From Chara braunii (Eukaryota; Streptophyta; Charophyceae; Charales; Characeae), in the NCBI GenBank assembly GCA_003427395.1, contig BFEA01000515.1, positions 773,752 to 806,376 on the forward strand: DNA of 32,625 bases, given 5' to 3'. The notes beneath the pieces are model-generated. The model saw only the letters and a program-made list of their open reading frames with translations, was not told where the DNA came from and did no database searches. The translations under genes were made by a program, and so were the position numbers. Position 1 is the first letter of the stretch. Every line of letters begins with the position of its first letter. This document shows positions 9,489 to 18,697 of this stretch, piece by piece.

Positions 9489-10515
9489 CCTGCCATGGCA
9501 CGTTCTTAGTTGCGATCTTTATCCCCAGTCCGTCTGTTTCTCCCTCGAAACGCCCAAGGTGTTCCAGAGAGCTTGCTTCCGCCCCCAAGCGTAACAATCT
9601 CACTTCTTTAGCAGATGTCAATAAGGACTTGGGTAGATCCGTAATGTCACAATAATGTTTCTTGTTGCTATACTGGGCGAGGAGAGGGGTGATTCCTTCA
9701 TACAGAGTTTGAGGGGGTTCCAAAGAATCGACCATCCTCGAAATTTGTACGAGGGGCTCACCTAGGATCATTGCCTTGGTTCTTTGAATTTTTCGGCTGG
9801 TCAGTTGCATCGTTCTTGCTATCGTTTTGGGTGGCGGGTAGCAAACGCGTTGGCGTGCCAATTTCAAGATCTCCGGATCATCTTCGTCACTACTTTCCGC
9901 ATTATTTGTTGATGACTTTACCTCCGCGGATTCATCCCAGGAGATCATGCGGAGAGTCCCTGCCATCATCGGCGAAACCCGCGGAACCGTGTTATTCGTA
10001 GTACGAAGGGTCAATCGCATGGGTACGACGTAGGTTTTTCCTCCTGTATTTCGGAGGACGATCGATTGTCGTTCGAAGTCCAGGTTTGCTTGTAACGCCA
10101 CAAGAGCGGGAATTCCAATAAGAACGTCGTACATATTGACATCTAGTACTACGACATCCCCAAGCGAGTGCACTTTTCCCAATCGAAAAAAGACATTGGT
10201 CATCCTTCCCACGGTTTTAATCCTTTCCTCGTCAGCCGAAACGAGCTGATCTCTCTCAGAAAGCATGATCAGGTCGTTTTTTCTTCCTGGCCTTTCGACT
10301 ACTCTCAGTGAAATAGCCAACACAGATGCTCCCGAGTCTATAATTGCACTGTAAGGAATTCCCCAAATTTCAATATCGCATTCTGCGGATTTTCACGGAA
10401 TGGGTTTAATTCGTAAGAAATGATCGTCTTTCTGAATTAAACCTACCCATATCGGATCCGGAGTGCCTGTTGGGTTTTCTTCTGGCACGGAGCCTTTGGC
10501 TTTTGCATTTGGTGT
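9337..10515 (-). pseudogene. Retropepsin-like aspartic protease region of pol
   Basis: The active-site loop reads SAIIDSGASVLAIS (Asp-Ser-Gly codons 10338-10330). The second conserved block follows about 60 residues later as NMYDVLIGIPALVAL, the flap/ALGLLG-type region of gypsy proteases. An in-frame TGA at 10393-10395 precedes the active site. The frame continues through a long linker (DLPKSLLTSAKEVRLLRLGAE) to 9337 before RT. Role: cleavage of the Gag-Pol polyprotein. The linker is longer than in compact gypsy elements, and no extra domain is recognised in it. Confidence 0.85.
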
Positions 10516-10516
10516 T

Positions 10517-10933
10517 TCAAGCGAGGGCGAATCCCTTTCGGTTTGCTTTGCAATGCTGTAGCATTCGCTCATTGGCTTGCTCGGAGATCAAGAGTAGATG
10601 ACCGATCGGAAGGGGAATCCGATGGTCCAAGGCTTGGATGATGTTTAATACATCGATCTCTCCTGTAACGAAGGTGGGTCCTCCCGACTCCATTTCTCCT
10701 AGAGACGGTCGCCACTCTGCCACCTCTTTCGGTTCTGGCGCTGATCTGATTGTTCTGATCATTCCAAGGTCAGGATATCCCAGCGATACGTACTGATCTA
10801 GCGGAATTAGCTCGGTGGCCTCTTCCGTGGTAGCCAATGCACTTCCCCCACCCTCTTTTGCTTTCATGAAAGCTCCGACTCGTCCAGGTTCGTTAGCGAT
10901 GGGAGCCGCCGCCATAGGCGCGTCCCCGATTCG
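10517..10933 (-). pseudogene. Gag-protease linker, same frame as gag after a TAG
   Basis: After TAG at 10936-10934 the gag frame stays open to TGA 10519-10517, encoding about 138 residues (for example LDQYVSLGYPDLG and LDHRIPLPIGHLLLISEQAN). No domain is recognised. Continuation of one frame through a single TAG (context CAA TAG CGA) allows two readings: a stop-suppression gag-pol junction, or a decayed CAG codon in a single Gag-Pol frame. Near 10515-10540 the frame shifts again into protease. Confidence 0.6.
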
Positions 10934-12075
10934 CTATTGTGGGGGTCGGTGGGGGCAATCACGGGCGAGATGTCCTGGCTGATGACTTGCATAACAAACA
11001 TTCAGATTGTTTGCGACTCCTTCGAGCGCAGGTGTCAGGGCTAAGCCTTGCTGCATCGGAGGGGCGCGTACCGCAAAGGGTTGCATGTTCCTCATCATGG
11101 CCTCAAGCCGAGCATTGTGCTCTCGCTGCTCTTTTTTGCTTTCCTGGATTAAACTTATCAACGTTTTGGTTAGTTCGAAAATGGCCGCTGATTCGTTCGA
11201 TCGTACGTGAGCCTCAATCGGCGGCGGGGGTAATGCCCTGAGAGGCAGGGGTATCATAGGAGCAGAGATGTTCGGAGTCTCACTTAAGATTACTCGTTTG
11301 GGGCCTATCTTTTCCATATAGGTGACAGGTCCTGATACAAATCCCATGTTTTCAAAGTTGTTCTGCAAGGCAGCCAGCTTCGCTCTCGCTCGTGCGAGCT
11401 CGGTCGAATCTCCGTCCCTAGGGTAGTCTGCTCCTTCCTAGAAGTTCGCCGCGAACTTCCGTTCCATTTCTTCCGCAGCAGCCATAATTTGCTGTAGCGT
11501 GTGATTGATGGGGGAAATTCCTTTCGCAACTTAGCCCTTATTGTTCGGCTGCGAAGCCCATCAATGAACAGGTCTCTCCCTACTTGCTCACCTCGCTCAG
11601 TTTTCACGAACATTCTGTAGAATCGGTTTCGATATTCTGCAACAGATTCGAGAGGTTTTTGCACTCGGTCCTTGATCATATATAGTGCTTGCTCGGGGTA
11701 AATGTAGTCAAATCGGTTCATGAAATCCCTTTCAAAGGTCGGGAGGTCAACCCACACATAGGTACTAAACCAATGATGAGCGTCCCCCCCCAATCGAGCA
11801 GGGATGTTGATCTGCGCTTCATTGTCATTGTACTGTTGGGCTCTAAGTGTAGCCGGCCATGCTCCTGCGAGATGGTGTGCGGGGTCGAACAAATAGAGAT
11901 CAGGTGGCGTCATGGAAGCCCGTGCGCGTGGGGCGGGTTGATTTGGTGGATTAACATTCTATTGCGGGATCGGGTTTTGTACATTGGCAGCCAATTTGGC
12001 TGCTCGTCGGTTAGCCGATCTGCTTCGGGTGACGATAGGGTCGCGTCTATGCGCGTTCCGAGGGTGAGGTCGCCC
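10934..12075 (-). pseudogene. gag: capsid (Retrotrans_gag) and zinc knuckle, decayed
   Basis: The frame opens near 12075 without a visible ATG. It passes TAG (11961-11959) and continues through MTPPDLYLFDPAHHLAG and the capsid fold typical of Retrotrans_gag (AQINIPARLGGDAHHWFSTY, FERDFMNRF, LESVAEYRNRFYRMF, GLRSRTIRAKL). A one-base frameshift near 11507-11520 and a TAG at 11440-11438 follow. After a proline-rich linker comes one zinc knuckle, CYASHQPGHLARDC, in which the second Cys of the CCHC pattern is Ser. Role: particle assembly and RNA packaging. The capsid start at 11913 is only an internal Met. Confidence 0.88.
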
Positions 12076-12128
12076 TCAATTAGCCAGGTCGCCTAATTAG
12101 CGTGCTATCAATCCTAAGACCCTAGCCA

Positions 12129-12148
12129 CGTGTCGGGCTCCAATACCA
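12129..12148 (-). other. Primer-binding site (tRNA 3'-end complement)
   Basis: Directly inside the right LTR the minus strand reads TGGTATTGGAGCCCGACACG. It starts with TGG, the complement of a tRNA CCA end, as expected for minus-strand priming. It resembles but does not equal the plant initiator-tRNA-Met type TGGTATCAGAGCC, so the primer tRNA is not assigned. It overlaps the last 1-2 bases of the LTR as I drew it. Confidence 0.7.
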
Positions 12149-12293
12149 ACCTCACGCCAGTGCGACTTCCTGATCGGAGTGGGGTATCGACCTAGAAGTG
12201 CGAAAAGGGGTGTGCCAAGGATTTTTTGGAAAATGGGGGAGTCTTAGGGGTATGAATGCAATTAGGCGAATAAGGGGCGCCTGCGCAAGGGGC

Positions 12294-13329
12294 TCAAGGT
12301 TCGATGGGGCCCGGGCACTGTGGGCGACGGTTTGCGGGGAAATCCCTCCGCGGTGGAGGCGGTCCCGAAAAGTTAGGCCGTCGGGGGCTGCCACGTGGCG
12401 CAGGCCGCCTCGTACTTGGATTGGGCCTTTGGAATTCCGGAGTTCTCTGTTCGCCGCTATGTCGGCAATTCACACAAAACGTACTGGGCCAATAGGGGGC
12501 TATGGCCGGCCATGGAACGACGTTCAGTTGATGATACGGGAGAAAAAGGCGGAAAGGAGGTAAACAGGTGGTGACGAGAACAAATCCAGGGTGGGTGAAG
12601 TAGTAGGAGTGGTCGGGGGAAGGGAAATCCGAGCACCGAGGGTCTATGTATCACCCGCGGTCATGACCGCGAGTCATTTTACCACATGCGGTCATGACCT
12701 CGACCGCACGGGCCGACCGCCCGCGGCCGAGTGCGGTCATAAAACCCCGACATATTTAATTCGTAGGATAATGAGCCAAAAACAAAAATAAAAATATGGG
12801 GTTGTAGGTTTTTTTGCGCTCTACAACCTCATATTTTTAGTTTTATTTTTTAACTTCGTTTCGGATTTAAAAAAAAATGAAAAACAGAAATTCCTCAGGC
12901 AAAATAAAGGATTTTGTTAATTTTTTCACTTTATTCTTTTAGTAAGAAAAATAAAGTATTTTGTTTATTTTTTATATCAAATTTGGTAACGAATTTGGAT
13001 ATGACCCCAAGGCAAAAGCTGTTCAGTTTATGTTTTGGCATGACATACAGTTTCTTCAGATTTTTTTTAATTTGTTTTTTTTTTCATGACAGCGGACCGC
13101 GGTCATGACCGCGGGCCCACGGTCACGACCGCAGTCCGCGGTCATGACCGCGGTGACCGCGGTCGTGGGGGATTCATAGCCGAGGGTCGCTAGAGGTGGC
13201 GCAGTGGAATTCCCGCGGACATAGTCGATTCTCCGTGTGACAGGGGTATCGCAGCCTTATGAGTTCGTTTATCCANGGGGTGAAATAATCCGGGTCGTAG
13301 GATGAGTCTGAGCTCCAAGATCGCGTCAT
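12294..13329 (-). pseudogene. LTR ORF in the right LTR, split by the MITE
   Basis: The ATG at 13329-13327 begins the same frame as the left-LTR ORF (MTRSWSSDSSYDPDYF). The frame reaches the CATSSDPR region, where the MITE is inserted. It resumes at 12643 with the same phase after one copy of the 8-bp duplication (CSDFPSPD, YYFTHPGFV, LFLPYHQL, PWPAIAPYWP, FCVNC). It continues about 30 codons longer than the left copy through the extra LTR segment, in a basic Pro/Arg-rich tail, to TGA 12296-12294. Codon 13276 contains an N. Without the MITE it would be an intact ORF. Confidence 0.6.
12644..13179. mobile_element. MITE (non-autonomous DNA transposon, 8-bp TSD), 536 bp
   Basis: CCGAGGGT at 12636-12643 and 13180-13187 flank the insertion exactly, and the other LTR has one uninterrupted copy (CCAAGGGT). 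Terminal inverted repeats begin CTATGTATCACCC on the left and CTATGAATCCCCC (complement) on the right. Both subterminal zones carry several copies of the palindrome CGCGGTCATGACCGCG (for example 12656-12671). The centre is AT-rich with a hairpin at about 12787-12840 and encodes nothing. An 8-bp duplication suggests the hAT superfamily; the CTATG terminus does not by itself confirm that. Confidence 0.88.
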
Positions 13330-14149
13330 GGTGTCATCGTAGATGGGACAGCTCGGGTCGGGTTATCGTCACCACCCACGAGCATGTGTGGAACAGGCGA
13401 ACTTTAGCGGCGCCTCATCGTGCCCGTACGGGATGACGGTTCCGCCGCGACTCCTTCTGGGTGGGCGAATCGACCCATGGGAATGTGTGTAAGGGCGCGA
13501 CTGGGATCGCGTTTACACGTGTTCTCGCGCGGCGTTCGCGCGGCTAGACTTCGGATCGTCTAATTGCTTCGGGAGTTTCGATTATGATAAATGCAACCAT
13601 ATCACAACCCCATCGTGAGATAAGCAAAATCGAGAACAAAATCGCTATCGGGGCCAGATTCTCATCCCATCTACAACTGCATCGTGTGTGGGCAAGGATT
13701 TGACACAAACAAAAAGCAAGGACAGGGATTCTCAACAAAAAGATAGACAAGCAAGCGTAAGATCCATACATCCATACATCCATACATTCGACAATCATAT
13801 ACATAATGCAATCGAAACGGACATCGCAAGGACAAGTGGGAGCAAAAACCCAAGTCCAGATTCTAGAAAGCCGAAATGAAAACAAGAACGGGCAAACCGC
13901 CCGGAGCCGCAATCAAAATGTATGTACACAAATGAAGAGGGGGAAGAGACAAAGAAACAGCAAATCCGCGTCCATCGACCTCAACTCCCTCCTTCCCTCT
14001 CTCTCTCTTTGATGCGGACAGTCCGTTGTCTTGCACCAACCCACAAAGTTGTCACCCCGTCGGATTCGCCCATGCCCACAGTCCGTCGTGGCCCACGTCA
14101 ATCCCGCACGTTCGGCACCAGCCCGTCGGATTCGCCCAACTCCCACTCT

Positions 14150-14159
14150 ACTCACCTCT
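14150..14159 (-). promoter_or_regulatory. Conserved splice-donor-like site in right LTR
   Basis: Same AGAGGTGAGT as in the left LTR. Being in the 5' LTR, this is the copy that would be used, about 45-55 bp downstream of the region where TATA-directed initiation is expected. Confidence 0.45.
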
Positions 14160-14202
14160 TACTTCGCTCGTGTGCCGACCATTCCTGATCGCGCAGCCGA
14201 GA

Positions 14203-14222
14203 TTTATAGCATGCATGCATGC
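14203..14222 (-). promoter_or_regulatory. TATA box and RY repeat of the 5' LTR promoter
   Basis: The minus strand reads CATGCATGCATGCTATAAATCTC. TATAAA is complementary to 14203-14208, with the CATGCATGCATGC block directly upstream. It is the presumptive promoter of the retrotransposon. Confidence 0.5.
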
Positions 14223-15004
14223 ACAAAGAACACGGAATTACCAGGACTTAGAGTGGGGATTAGAGAGGGAGCGCCTGCGCTCTGCATGATCGGCCGCGGC
14301 GTGGGGGACGTAACCGTTCTCCACGCATCGATTCGAGCATGCCGGCCGCGACTTACAAAAATTTCAACAAAAGAAAGAGAGGGAGGGCGGGAGAGACGAA
14401 GTTCAAGAAGAAAGATATAGTTACAATGGCGCCCGCCCAAAATTACAGTTACACACACGATTAAGGGCGCCCACTAATCAGAGTACCGTTGCAGCCGCAT
14501 GAAGAAGCGCGTAGACAAAAGGCGCCGCACGGCAGGAAAAATCCTAATTACTGAATTCCTAAATTCCTATCCAATGCGAAAAAGCAGAAAGCGCAAATTT
14601 CAGAAGGAAAGTCCGAAATTCCGAGAGTGATCGGGGGCTCGACTAAATTCGAAAAAGATTCAAAAGGAAATTAAAAAAGAACGAAGCAATTTCCCGCGCG
14701 ATGTCCGCGCCCAAAAGATCGAAACCGAACCGAAAGAAACGTCGTCAACATTTATCAATCGTGTGCGCGCGCGGCGACGCGCCAGACATCCATCCGACCA
14801 ATCAATCAACCGGCCGTCCCAAGACACACCCAGCTCCGTGCCCAGCCATTCGGAAAAGAAGCGATGAAAAGGACAAAAAAGCGAGGACACTGATACAATT
14901 TTCCACCGATCCCGATCTCCCGTAATTGGCCCAATCTTCCCAGCTTAGGACCCCTCGTTGCAACCGCGCAGAAAATCGCGCGTTACAGAAAGTGGTTCGT
15001 CACA

Positions 15005-15009
15005 ACACC
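15005..15009. repeat. Target-site duplication, right copy (ACACC)
   Basis: Exact partner of 1696-1700. Confidence 0.85.
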
Positions 15010-15313
15010 ATACATGGGCCTCATTCTAGGACTCATTCTATCCTTCATCAGTACCGCCCTGCCTCTTCTACATCAAAATGAATCTGGAGGTGTTTGTGTG
15101 CCAGATTTATGATCTGGTAGGGCCCTTGGAGCGACGTGTGGGCCTCTAGTACCCCACATGGAAAACATGGGGCCCATAGTACCAACCTGCCGAACTTTGG
15201 GCGCCCAAAAGCGGAGTGGTTTTTGCGTGGGTGCTTTCTACCAGTTATCCATTGCCTTGCGCCAGGGGCTCTACCGGGCCCACCGACGTGGATGACTAGA
15301 CTGCAGTCCCCGT

Positions 15314-15462
15314 CTAGACTGCAGTTACAAACTCGGCCCTGTGACTTTTCTGCAAGGAGGAGTTTGGACTGGATTGGAAATTTCAGATCGGACTGGACTC
15401 CAAAACTGCAGTTGAAATGTATTTAGGTACTCAAACCATGACCGCGCGCCCTAGTTCTCTGT

Positions 15463-15475
<13 letters not shown>
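15314..15475. repeat. Dispersed repeat copy A, followed by poly-T
   Basis: It shares CTTTTCTGCAA, GACTGGACT, CAGTTGAAATG and ACTCAAACCATGACC, in the same order and spacing, with 15772-15920. The end common to both copies is followed by a T tract (31 T here, about 11 at the other). That is consistent with a retroposed or tandemly duplicated unit; the class is unknown. Confidence 0.6.
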
Positions 15476-15509
<34 letters not shown>

Positions 15510-15610
15510 CTTGCCCGTGGCCCAGCTACATGAAGAGATGGCTAGGCCATGCCCGGGATAATAAAAGAAGGGCTTCTTTCTTTTCGTTTTAACTTTTTTT
15601 TTATCTCAGG

Positions 15611-15670
15611 AGTGGCTGAGGCATCTCGGCCGTGGTCCAGTCTTGCGGCGAGATGCCTTGGCCACACACT
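15611..15670. repeat. Inverted repeat / hairpin
   Basis: GGCATCTCG (15620-15628) pairs with CGAGATGCC (15648-15656), and the flanks AGTGGCT and GGCCACACT extend the stem imperfectly to about 20 bp around a loop of about 19 nt. It could fold in RNA; expression is unknown. Confidence 0.55.
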
Positions 15671-15771
15671 GGGAAAAAAAATGAAAAACCAGCAGGATAA
15701 AAAAAACAAAAACACAGAAGGAAAAAAAAAGAAAAAAGAAGGGGGGAAAAAAACGGCCACGTGCCTGACTG

Positions 15772-15950
15772 AACTGCTGTTAAAAACCCGGTGCCATCTG
15801 TGGTGCAACTTTTCTGCAAAGCAGAGTTTCTACTGCACTGTAAACTTCGGACCAGACTGGACTGCACTGCAAAACAGCAGTTTGAAATGCATTTAGAAAC
15901 TCAAACCATGACCCCGCCCTGGTTTTTGCTTCCTTTTTTTTTTTTCCCTG
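15772..15950. repeat. Dispersed repeat copy B, followed by poly-T
   Basis: Partner of 15314-15475 with moderate divergence, offset by about 465 bp. Confidence 0.6.
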
Positions 15951-16450
15951 GCCGTCACCTTCAGGCCACCTGTGGCCCATTTTCCCCCGCACAAAAAAAA
16001 TCAGAGCCCCATGTACCACCCGAAACCCCTGCCCCCCCCAAAACTTCTCCTTTCCTATTTCTTCTTAACAAAGAGGACCCAAATCCTTTCAGACGGCCCA
16101 TCCAAACGGATCTGTCCGAATGGTCGTTCCTGCTGCCGTCCACTGGTAGACAAAGTGGGCGTCCGCACCCTGTTCTATGTCGATCTGTCGAAATACCCCA
16201 TCTTCTATAGGCATTTAAACAACCAGTAAAGTCCTGCCCGTTAACAAGCCACAATTTTAGGACCGTAGTAAATACGGTTTAGGCAAGACTTCCACTGAGA
16301 GGGCTAGAGAAGAGAAAGAACGCCACTCATATGGCTGAATACTGCACATGTGTGATCGTTTATTTCTTATATCTATAATAGCCTTGAGGTTGACCCCTTT
16401 TCCTTAAGAACAAAAAAACAAAGAAAAGAATAACAAACAAGAGTCTGAAA

Positions 16451-16695
16451 ACCAACGGGCCTAGCTCAGTTGGTACACCCACGAATCGTTGAAATACAGA
16501 CTCTAGTTGGAATCCACTTATAATTACATGACCAACACAAAATCATTCTCAATGGCCTGGGGCTGGACAGTTCAATGATAACCTCAATGAATATCTCAAG
16601 GCCGTCGCCCTTTTTCAGAAAAAAAGCAAGAAGAAGAAGAAGAAGAAGAAGAAGAAGAAGAAGACAGAAAAACAGAAAAGTAAAAAAAAAAAAGA
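16451..16695 (+). mobile_element. tRNA-derived SINE with target-site duplication
   Basis: The head is GGGCCTAGCTCAGTTGGTAC: TAGCTCAGTTGG is a full pol III A box. AGTTGGAATCC, about 40 bp on (16504-16514), is a close B box. A tRNA-unrelated body of about 100 bp follows, then an (AAG)n/A-rich tail at about 16620-16695. AAGAGTCTGAAA at 16439-16450 is repeated as AAGAGTCCGAAA at 16696-16707 (one mismatch), giving a 12-bp duplication. The acceptor stem cannot be completed, so it is not a functional tRNA gene. It would depend on a LINE for mobility. Confidence 0.78.
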
Positions 16696-16707
16696 AAGAG
16701 TCCGAAA

Positions 16708-17182
16708 CGTGGGTAATCCCTTTGGAAAAAAGAGCAGGAACAGAGGAAAGGTCGTTAATCCTCCACCGACACGCAGGCCATGTTACTGAATGCAGTGAAT
16801 GGAGCAAACGTGCAACGAACGGACCATGCCTTCCAACCGTTATGGAATCACACAGGTACAATAAGATAACTGTATTGTTTAAATACCCAAAAACAGAAGA
16901 AAAAAAAACGCTCAGAAAATAGATAACTGTATAATCATGTAAATCCTAGGTCGGTTACTCACCTATTCACTCCATGCAAAGGTGAGCTTGCGAGCTTCCA
17001 AGCTCTTAGCGATTGGCGTGATCTTAAGCCTCCGTAACCTGGTGGACAGACAAGACCGGGTACAGTGAGCCCAACGCTCGCCCGGGGCTAAGTCCCACCT
17101 ACACGTGTTTTTGACTTCTGGCCCTTTTTTTCTCCGGAAGCCCGGTAACCAAGACCTGGCTCCGGATCACAAGCATCTAGAT
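16708..17182. other. Intergenic, nothing recognised
   Basis: No ORF, RNA gene or repeat structure is supported in this stretch. Confidence 0.5.
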
Positions 17183-17365
17183 ATGGAGACGAGCACACAA
17201 GACTTAGGGAGGGATGGTGCCGCTACACAACCTGACAGTGATAATGCCGCTACACAACCTGACAGTGATGATGCCGCTACACAACCTGACAGTGATGATG
17301 CCGCTGCCGCTCCAAAGAGGCGCAAGACATGCGCATTCGGGAGACAAAAGATGCAGCGGACATGA
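17183..17365 (+). CDS. Short ORF with 9-residue acidic repeats and a basic NLS-like end
   Basis: The ATG at 17183 opens 60 codons: METSTQDLGRDG, then three tandem copies of AATQPDSDD (one with N for D), then AAAAPKRRKTCAFGRQ and a stop. The repeat arises from a 27-bp DNA minisatellite that is a whole number of codons. PKRRK looks like a nuclear localisation signal. It could be the first exon or broken start of a nuclear or transposase-type protein, or a chance frame through a minisatellite. I do not recognise it. Confidence 0.3.
   Translation: METSTQDLGRDGAATQPDSDNAATQPDSDDAATQPDSDDAAAAPKRRKTCAFGRQKMQRT
17219..17299. repeat. 27-bp tandem repeat, three copies
   Basis: Units start at 17219, 17246 and 17273 with GCCGCTACACAACCTGACAG. 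The first unit ends ATAAT, the others ATGAT. Confidence 0.9.
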
Positions 17366-17546
17366 AACGTAATTGCTCAACGATGGAAGGAAGAGGAGGG
17401 AGAGAGGAGTCAAGATACACATAAAAAGATTTGCAGAGACTCGAGAGGGAAAGGATATGGTAACACGGGAGCTTCAGAGGAGCGACATACGGACAAAGTC
17501 GGAGGAAATTGGAGCGACACAAGCCTGTCGTAGAAAGGAAGGGAGA

Positions 17547-17642
17547 TAGGCATAGGAGATAGACAAATCTACACGCGGGAGAGAGGACACCATCTAGGCA
17601 TAGGAGATAGACAAATCTACACGCGGGAGAGAGGACACCATC
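17547..17642. repeat. 48-bp tandem duplication
   Basis: The unit TAGGCATAGGAGATAGACAA...ACACCATC occurs at 17547 and again at 17595 with essentially no differences, so the duplication is recent. Confidence 0.9.
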
Positions 17643-17768
17643 CTCTAAAAGAGAGTCTTGACACAAATCACCCAGAAAGCTGAAGCGAGAACGGCTAGCG
17701 AAATCTTCGTGGCTGTTCGCGCTTACACAGAGGCGCGCGCAAAACCAAGGGGATCGGTGAGGGCAAAT

Positions 17769-17790
17769 GAGAGAGAGAGAGACATAGAGN

Positions 17791-17865
<75 letters not shown>
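17769..17865. repeat. (GA)n microsatellite with an assembly N
   Basis: A GA dinucleotide run interrupted by GACATAGAG and one N at 17790. Long open frames through it are artefacts. Confidence 0.95.
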
Positions 17866-17867
<2 letters not shown>

Positions 17868-17895
17868 TTGAGACTTAGACGGATTTTCAGTAGAG

Positions 17896-17921
17896 GATAG
17901 TGCTCCACAGTCAGCGCGGGC
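17896..17921 (-). pseudogene. Short relic matching the lid-like segment of the Hsp70-TIM gene
   Basis: 23 of 26 bases match 22301-22326 inside the big gene. On the minus strand it reads SPR-stop-LWSTIL against CPRWLWSTIL, with TGG turned to TGA. The match is too short to define a gene. It hints at an older extra copy or partial duplication downstream of the gene; chance similarity is possible. Confidence 0.35.
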
Positions 17922-17929
17922 TGTAGTCG

Positions 17930-18697
17930 CTGAAGGCATTCGTGATCTAATTTAGCATCAGTTAAGTTCGTGCTGTGAGTACTAGGTTTGGAGAAAAGAG
18001 GTCGCAACTGAGTACGACCTTAAAAGAAACGTATCCAAACAAGCGACGTTCATTAACTGTAGGAGTTGGCGCAATCTGAAATGTAATCTAGAAAAGATGA
18101 CGTTCCGGCGACGTAGCATGGACACAGCACGTTACAGCAAATCGTTGTCCTGCGGATATCTTTGAGAGTACAAGTAGGCATACCAGCGTGGTCCGAGCCA
18201 ACATTTTTCTTCCTCAGGCGGGAAGAATACTGATTCATGTCGCGCCCAAAGTCACTCTGGCGGAGTCATTACCTCTCGTCGCCCTTGATATTCTCATTAA
18301 CGAGTTTGCACCTATTAAGCTCTTCTACCATCTCCCAACTACTGCTGTGGATCCTGACAGGGAAGGGAAAAACAAGCTCTACAGGCACACCTACTGGTCG
18401 TTCTGAGAACTTTCCAGTCGGTACGCGCGTGTCTGCCGATGTTCCCACAAGCCCTGGTCGCAGGGAGCGCCAGCAACAGGCAACGCGACGTGGATCGCCT
18501 CTCCATGTCCCGAATTGGCTTCGATGAACTCTTCTTCACCCCTGATGTTCTTGCCTACACCCTCCGCTGGCTCCGGTGAGGCATGTTTCATATCTGCATA
18601 CTCCCGGACGGACTGAATTCCCGGAATAATGACGTGTTTGACATTCAAGAAAGGAACTCCAACCCGCCGAGCGATCTGTCAGAGTAGCCGTTTATGA
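17930..18697. other. Downstream flank of the Hsp70-TIM gene, no gene supported
   Basis: This should contain the 3' UTR of the minus-strand gene. A minus-strand open frame at 18648-18391 (starting near NVKHVIIPGIQSVREYADM) has protein-like composition but no recognised family or partner, so I do not call it. No clear AATAAA was found on the minus strand. Confidence 0.4.

Larger units (their letters stand above)
1701..15004 (-). mobile_element. Full-length Ty3/gypsy LTR retrotransposon, about 13.3 kb, inactive
   Basis: Two direct LTRs, a perfect 5-bp target duplication, a tRNA-type primer-binding site next to the right LTR, and minus-strand gag, protease, RT, RNase H and integrase in gypsy order (integrase last) define a complete element read right to left. 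The LTRs differ at roughly 6 percent of sites in one stretch I compared by eye (7 differences in about 118 bp, near 3690-3810 versus 14707-14825), so the insertion is not recent. Frameshifts, several stops, the RT motif YMGD and an RNase H deletion make this copy non-autonomous. Unusual for the family are an ORF inside each LTR, a PHD-like finger between RNase H and integrase, and a third ORF after integrase. A conventional chromodomain was not recognised at the integrase end. Confidence 0.93.
12147..15004 (-). repeat. Right LTR (5' LTR of the element), 2858 bp with inserted MITE
   Basis: It is homologous to 1701-3989. It starts in element orientation with TGTGACGAACCAC at 15004 and ends next to the primer-binding site. 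It is 569 bp longer than its partner, mainly because of the MITE (12644-13179 plus an 8-bp target duplication) and a segment of about 70 bp near 12348-12415. As the 5' LTR it would drive transcription leftward. The MITE interrupts the LTR ORF downstream of the promoter. Confidence 0.92.
15010..16438. other. Intergenic repeat-rich DNA, no gene seen
   Basis: It contains two homologous segments (about 15314-15455 and 15772-15920), a 31-base T run at 15476-15506, A- and T-rich stretches (15586-15760) and a strong inverted repeat at about 15611-15670. Frames across it are short and composed of homopolymer-derived Lys or Phe runs. I support no coding sequence. Confidence 0.55.

Noticed and set aside
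13544-13912. ORF in the right LTR with a partner at 2614-2847
   Set aside because: Same LTR sequence in both places. The frame lengths differ between copies and no equivalent is kept in the solo LTR, unlike the LTR ORF that I accepted.
16457-16530. Possible functional tRNA gene (GGGCCTAGCTCAGTTGG)
   Set aside because: Only the A and B boxes are tRNA-like. No complementary acceptor or anticodon stem can be completed, and the target duplication and tail show a SINE.
17277-18007. Minus-strand ORFs with long Ser-Leu repeats
   Set aside because: They run through the GA/CT microsatellite and an N, with no domain outside it.
18391-18648. Minus-strand ORF downstream of the Hsp70-TIM gene as an extra exon
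   Set aside because: Protein-like composition, but no match to Hsp70 or TIM motifs, and the main frame has already ended with a clean TGA.
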